Source of the DNA: Deinococcus marmoris
Lineage (GTDB): Bacteria > Deinococcota > Deinococci > Deinococcales > Deinococcaceae
DNA: 18,164 nucleotides
Direction of reading: 5' to 3'
NCBI RefSeq assembly: GCF_001949125.1
Contig: NZ_MSTI01000063.1
Span: 1 to 18,164, forward strand
Below the pieces are notes generated by a model, which was not told where the DNA came from, did no database searches, and saw only the letters and a program-made list of their open reading frames with translations. Of the stretch, positions 14,433 through 18,164 are shown piece by piece; position 1 is the first letter of the stretch, and the number at the start of each line of letters is the position of its first letter. The position numbers and the translations under genes were made by a program.

Positions 14433-15491
14433 ATGGAGACACACCGGATCGTGGTGATCGGAACTTCGGCGGGAGGAATGCAGCCGCTGCTCGATCTCGC
14501 GGCTGGCCTGCCCGCCGACTTCCCGGCAGCGGTGTGCATCGTCATGCACATCCCGGCCTACGCGCCGAGTTTTCTGCCCGAGATCCTGGGCCGCGCCGGG
14601 CCACTCCCCGCCTCGCACCCGGCGAGCGGCGATCCGGTGCTGCCGGGCCGGATCTACTGCGCGCCGCCCGATCACCACCTCCTGATCGAGGGCGGGCGCT
14701 TCAGCCTGACCAGAGGTCCCAAGGAAAACCGGTCGCGGCCCGCCGTCGACACGCTGTTCCGCTCGGCCGCGTACAGCGCCGGCCCGAACGTCATCGGGGT
14801 GGTGCTGTCCGGCCTGCTGGATGACGGGACCTCTGGCCTCTGGGCCATCAAGCATTTCGGCGGCACGACCGTTGTCCAGGATCCACTCGATGCCCAGTTC
14901 GACTCGATGCCGACGAGCGCTTTGAATCAGGTGAAGATTGATCACGTGGTGCCCGGCCGGGAACTTGCGGCCTTGCTGGTCCGGTTGACGGCTGAGCCTG
15001 CGCAGATCCAGGGGGAGGCTGAGGTTGATGAGCAGGCAAAAGAGCGGGTGGCCACCGAGATCAGCATCGCCAGCAGCGGCCACGCTTTCAAGAAGGGCGT
15101 CATGAAGTTTGGCAAGGTCACGCCGCAGACCTGTCCGGAGTGCGGCGGCGTGCTGGTGCAGATCCAGGAAGGGGGCTTCACGCGTTACCGCTGTCATACC
15201 GGTCACGCGTATACCGGGGACACGCTGCTGGTCAGTGTGACGGAGGCCATCGAGGACAAACTGTGGGCCACCCTGCGGGCGCTGGAAGAGGCCAGCATGT
15301 TGCTGGAGAACACCGGAATGGAGTTTGAGGCGGCCGGGAACGCCCGGCTGGCCGGGGAGTATCGGCGCAGGGCCAGAGAGATGGAAACCCGCAGCGCGCT
15401 GATTTTTGAGAACGTCACGCAGAACAGGAGCCTGAGCGTCGAGCAGCTTAAAGATGGAGCCGGGTGGGACGAGGCGCAGCGGTCAGACTGA
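14433..15491 (+). CDS. Stand-alone CheB-type protein-glutamate methylesterase
   Basis: This 352-residue protein would remove methyl groups from, or deamidate, glutamate/glutamine side chains. The catalytic triad is visible: Ser12 (IGTSAGG), His39 (VMHIP), Asp131 (LSGLLDDGTSG). There is no N-terminal receiver domain, unlike classical chemotaxis CheB, so phosphorylation cannot control it in the usual way. After the esterase domain (about 1-190) comes a Cys/His cluster C234-x2-C237-x16-C254-x3-H258 (CPECGG ... YRCHTGH) suggesting a zinc ribbon, then a helical tail. No Shine-Dalgarno sequence is evident before ATG 14433, so the transcript could be leaderless or translation coupled to the kinase 62 nt upstream. 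Substrate is unknown; the neighbouring CheR domain makes a methylation/demethylation pair plausible. Confidence 0.87.
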   Translation: METHRIVVIGTSAGGMQPLLDLAAGLPADFPAAVCIVMHIPAYAPSFLPEILGRAGPLPASHPASGDPVLPGRIYCAPPDHHLLIEGGRFSLTRGPKENRSRPAVDTLFRSAAYSAGPNVIGVVLSGLLDDGTSGLWAIKHFGGTTVVQDPLDAQFDSMPTSALNQVKIDHVVPGRELAALLVRLTAEPAQIQGEAEVDEQAKERVATEISIASSGHAFKKGVMKFGKVTPQTCPECGGVLVQIQEGGFTRYRCHTGHAYTGDTLLVSVTEAIEDKLWATLRALEEASMLLENTGMEFEAAGNARLAGEYRRRAREMETRSALIFENVTQNRSLSVEQLKDGAGWDEAQRSD

Positions 15492-15677
15492 CCCACCGAC
15501 ATCACAGGCTCTCTGATGCAAGTCGCCGAGTCAGGAGAGCGCAGTTCCTGGCCGAATGCACATCTCCAGAGCCGAGGCATTTGGTAATATGATCTACATT
15601 TTAACCAGGCGAATGTCCAGGTCCATCTCATTCTGGAACTCTTCTGCGCTGAGCACCCGACTTCTCCCGGAGGTGGC
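15492..15677 (+). promoter_or_regulatory. Leader of the GGDEF-EAL gene with a -10-like element
   Basis: This 186-nt gap is AT-richer around 15580-15605 and contains TATGAT (15588-15593), one mismatch from the -10 consensus, but no recognisable -35 lies 16-18 nt upstream. GGAGG (15669-15673) is the ribosome site, 4 nt before the ATG. The gene may thus have its own promoter, separate from the three signalling genes before it. Confidence 0.3.
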
Positions 15678-17615
15678 ATGACTGATTCAAAGCCGTTGCT
15701 CAAGCTGCAAGACCTCCGCGAGAAAGCCGAAGATCAGGTGCGCCTGACCTCACCGCTGCCGCTCTGGGACGGATGGCCCGCCGCCGCCCTGTCCCACGAA
15801 TTGCAGGTTTACCATGCCGAACTGACCGCGCAGAACGAGGAGCTTCAGCGCACCGTCGCGGAGCTGGCACGCGAACACCAGCTCTACCACACGCTCTACG
15901 AACACGCACCGACGGCCTACTTCACCCTGGATGAACACGCGCACATCCTGAACGTCAATCAAGCGGGAGAACAGCTCCTCGGCTTTGACAGAGGTCGCCT
16001 GCTCAATCGGCGCTTCTTGCAGTTTATCGGCCCGGGGCACCGGGCCGAGTTCAACCGCCTGCTGGAGACTTTGCCGCACACTACTGGGGGGGCCGCCTCT
16101 GAGCGGTTCAGCGTAATCCACTGCAGCGAGGAGCAGTTAGAGGTGCAGTTACAGGCCCTGACCCTGCCAGATTCAGCGCAGGATCAGCCCACTTCTTTGC
16201 TGACGCTCGTGAACCTGACGCCACTGTTCGAGGCCCAGAAGTCTCTGCGCGTCCTGAACGCTGGCCTGGAAGACCGGGTGCGCGAGAGCACCCAGCATCT
16301 CCATGTGCTGGCGGAGCAGTTCAGGCATCAGGCGCGGCATGACGCCCTGACCGGCCTGCACAACCGGGCCGCGTTCGAGGAAGATCTGGCGCTGGCGTTG
16401 GGGGAGCTCCACGCCCAGGGAGAAGCGTTCGCGGTGCTGTTTTGCGACATCGACCGATTTAAGCGGATCAACGACAGCCTGGGGCATCCGGCCGGTGATC
16501 AGATGCTCCGGGAACTCGCCCGCCGCTTGCACACTGTCGTCCGGCCCACCGATCGCGTGGCGCGGCTGGGCGGCGACGAGTTCGCGGTTCTGCTGCATGG
16601 TGTGGCGGGTCAGGCGCTGGTCTCCCAGGTCATCCGCCGGCTGGAAGAGGCACTGAAGGTCCCGTTCGTCGTGAGCGGTCAGGAGCTGTTCATTCAGATG
16701 GGGAGTGGGGTCTTGCTGGTCACCGCCGACTATTTCTCTTCAGAAGAGATCCTCAAGGATGTGGATCTGGCGCTGTACCAGGCCAAGCGGGGTGGACCAG
16801 CAGGCACCCGCGTGTTTGAGCCGTCGATGCGGGGCGAGTTCCGGGGGCAGTTGGAGCTGGAAGCCTATCTGCGGCACGCCCTGGAGCGTGACGAACTGGT
16901 GGTGCATTATCAACCCATCGTGGACTTGCAGGGCGGACACCTGCTGGGCCTCGAGGCGCTGGTTCGCTGGCAGCATCCACAGCGGGGCCTGCTGCCTGCG
17001 GGGGCGTTCGTGCCGCTGGCCGAGGAACTGGGACTGATCGGAGAGTTCGATGCATGGGTGCTCCAGACCGCGGTGCGGCAACTGGCCGAGTGGCCGCTGG
17101 ACTGTGCCCTGGACCGCTCCCTGTGGCTGAATGTCAACGTCTCGGCGGCCCACCTGAAGCAGGTGGCCGCCGTAACGGCACCGCTTGCCACCACGCCACT
17201 GCCCGCGCCCTGGCAGGTCCTGATCGAGATTACGGAACGGGTGTTGACCCACCCGGCGGACACCGACGCCGCCACGCTGCGGACCCTTCGGGATGCGGGC
17301 GTTGAACTGGTAGTGGACGACTTCGGGATCGGGGCCTCGTCCCTGAGCAGCCTGCACCGCTTCCCTCTGCGGATGCTCAAGATCGACCGCTCGTTCGTGG
17401 CTACCCTGGATCAGAACCGGGAACTGGTCCGAACGATCGCGGTGATGGGGCACTCGCTTGGCCTGGCCGTGGTGGCTGAGGGCATCGAGACCGAGGCGCA
17501 GCGCACCCAGTTGATCGAGCTGGGCCTCACCGCCGGGCAGGGGTATCTCTTCGCCCGGCCTATGCCTGCCGCTCAACTGAAGGAACACCTTCACTCGACG
17601 TTGAAATTCCCCTGA
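15678..17615 (+). CDS. PAS-GGDEF-EAL cyclic-di-GMP turnover protein
   Basis: This 645-residue cytoplasmic protein would make and/or break down c-di-GMP. Residues 35-70 are coiled coil, and 70-185 a PAS sensor domain (YEHAPTAYFTLDEHAHI). The cyclase domain (about 210-380) has metal-binding D257 (FCDIDRF), an intact GGDEF (298-302) and an inhibitory-site RxxD (R289, D292) exactly five residues upstream. The EAL domain (390-640) retains E426-A-L, N485, E517/E520 (EITE), DDFG 547-550, K568, E601 (AEGIE) and Q621 (GQGYLF). Both activities therefore look possible; which dominates cannot be read from sequence. It is the last plus-strand gene of the signalling block. No response-regulator input domain is present, so the signal probably enters through PAS. 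Confidence 0.92.
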   Translation: MTDSKPLLKLQDLREKAEDQVRLTSPLPLWDGWPAAALSHELQVYHAELTAQNEELQRTVAELAREHQLYHTLYEHAPTAYFTLDEHAHILNVNQAGEQLLGFDRGRLLNRRFLQFIGPGHRAEFNRLLETLPHTTGGAASERFSVIHCSEEQLEVQLQALTLPDSAQDQPTSLLTLVNLTPLFEAQKSLRVLNAGLEDRVRESTQHLHVLAEQFRHQARHDALTGLHNRAAFEEDLALALGELHAQGEAFAVLFCDIDRFKRINDSLGHPAGDQMLRELARRLHTVVRPTDRVARLGGDEFAVLLHGVAGQALVSQVIRRLEEALKVPFVVSGQELFIQMGSGVLLVTADYFSSEEILKDVDLALYQAKRGGPAGTRVFEPSMRGEFRGQLELEAYLRHALERDELVVHYQPIVDLQGGHLLGLEALVRWQHPQRGLLPAGAFVPLAEELGLIGEFDAWVLQTAVRQLAEWPLDCALDRSLWLNVNVSAAHLKQVAAVTAPLATTPLPAPWQVLIEITERVLTHPADTDAATLRTLRDAGVELVVDDFGIGASSLSSLHRFPLRMLKIDRSFVATLDQNRELVRTIAVMGHSLGLAVVAEGIETEAQRTQLIELGLTAGQGYLFARPMPAAQLKEHLHSTLKFP

Positions 17616-17834
17616 GGCGTGCAGAAACGAAGGGAAATGTGGTGATACGTCCGACATTAAGTCTGGCGTGCTGGAGTGCGAGTTCGTGGTCACAGTGCAA
17701 AACGGGCAACCATAGGAGGCCAGCAGGGAGAAGATGTGAGGTTCAGTTTCACGCTTCCCTCAGTACCCGACACTTTCTCCATTGGCTATCTGGGGGAGGG
17801 TCCAGAGCCGAATAAAATGGAGCAGTTCACCTGC
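17616..17834. other. Spacer before right-hand transposase
   Basis: No gene is supported. A GTG at 17736 with AGGGAG 5 nt upstream opens a plus-strand frame (VRFSFTLPSVPDTF) that runs on antisense through the transposase, so it is either a 5' remnant of an interrupted gene or chance. The end of the right-hand IS should lie in this interval, but its inverted repeat cannot be identified because the partner end is outside the window. Confidence 0.35.
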
Positions 17835-18164
17835 TCACACTTCACTCTGACGGGAACAGGCCCGGACAAGCGACCGGAGGCCCAGCGTCACGACGCTCCA
17901 CGCTCGCCTCCCATGGTTTTTGATCTCTGCGTCCTGGTTGATACCGACCAGGACGCACCAGACGTAGGCCAGAGTCAGCAGGCACAACAGACGCTTGACA
18001 TGGCCGGGAAGCGTCACATGCGTATTCTCCAGATTGAAACCTTTGGTTTTCAGCGCTCTGAACAGGCATTCGATTTTCCAGCGCTTGCCATACCCCTTCA
18101 AAATTTGACGGGCCGCTGTGGCATTACTCGCCACGATCAGGGGTTCCCCCTGATCTGTCCGCGT
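17835..18164 (-). CDS. IS4-family transposase, C-terminal part (cut by window edge)
   Basis: The frame on the minus strand is open from the right edge to a TGA at 17837-17835, giving 109 residues of a protein whose N-terminus lies outside. It carries a Y-x2-R-x3-E-x6-K signature (YGKRWKIECLFRALK) preceded by LIVASNATAARQILKG, and then GFNLENTHVT and a hydrophobic helix (LLCLLTLAYVWCVLVG), the usual C-terminal layout of IS4-type DDE transposases. It holds the catalytic Glu but the Asp residues are not in view. The part seen has no lesion. It differs from both other transposases here, so a separate IS type is present. Confidence 0.85.
   Translation of the reverse strand, partial: TRTDQGEPLIVASNATAARQILKGYGKRWKIECLFRALKTKGFNLENTHVTLPGHVKRLLCLLTLAYVWCVLVGINQDAEIKNHGRRAWSVVTLGLRSLVRACSRQSEV

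Noticed and set aside
10016..15491. A classical chemotaxis operon
   Set aside because: No chemoreceptor, CheA, CheW, CheY or flagellar gene is present, and neither CheB domain has a receiver, so a standard chemotaxis role is not supported.
17736..17834. Small GTG-start gene before the right transposase
   Set aside because: It has a fair ribosome site, but the frame runs antisense through the transposase and shows no recognisable family; too weak to call as a gene.

Overview
The window looks like an accessory region of a high-GC bacterium with an outer membrane, most likely Deinococcus or a close relative. That assignment is inference. It rests on the GC-rich coding sequence, outer-membrane lipoprotein and usher genes, an archaic (Csu-type) spore-coat-U-domain pilus, a CheB/CheR/PAS signalling block with no receptors, and three different IS4-type transposases. 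No rRNA, tRNA, CRISPR array or phage gene is visible.

Layout: (1) 1-371, minus strand: the C-terminal end of an IS4-family transposase with an intact YREK signature, running off the left edge. (2) About 514-835, minus strand: a decayed EAL (c-di-GMP phosphodiesterase) domain with a stop, a deletion and frameshifts. (3) 962-8157, plus strand: a chaperone-usher pilus locus in the order SCPU subunit, SCPU subunit, lipoprotein, near-identical lipoprotein, SCPU subunit, SCPU subunit, PapD-like chaperone, usher. It contains strong hairpins after the first subunit, between the lipoprotein copies, after the second lipoprotein and between chaperone and usher. (4) 8228-9536: a complete IS4-family element with 18-bp perfect inverted repeats and a 5-bp target duplication (CTCTT), inserted just downstream of the usher. 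(5) 9541-9961: relic DNA, including a second EAL-like scrap. (6) 10016-17615, plus strand: four signalling genes, namely a CheB-CheR-coiled coil-PAS fusion, a PAS histidine kinase, a stand-alone CheB-type methylesterase with a C-terminal Cys/His cluster, and a PAS-GGDEF-EAL protein. (7) 17835-18164, minus strand: the C-terminal end of a third IS4-type transposase, running off the right edge.

How it may work together: the pilus locus encodes subunits that use donor-strand exchange, a periplasmic chaperone and an outer-membrane usher. The fourth subunit has almost nothing before its first cysteine, so it lacks the N-terminal donor strand and is the best candidate for the pilus tip. The two lipoproteins are not standard parts of Csu loci and share a PKD-like module joined to an AT-richer C-terminal domain. 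The signalling block has no chemoreceptor, CheA, CheY or response regulator in the window. Its GGDEF-EAL protein keeps both active-site sets and could tune c-di-GMP and hence surface attachment, but a link to the pilus is inference from proximity alone. Transposase genes and EAL relics on both sides of the pilus locus mark a plastic region.
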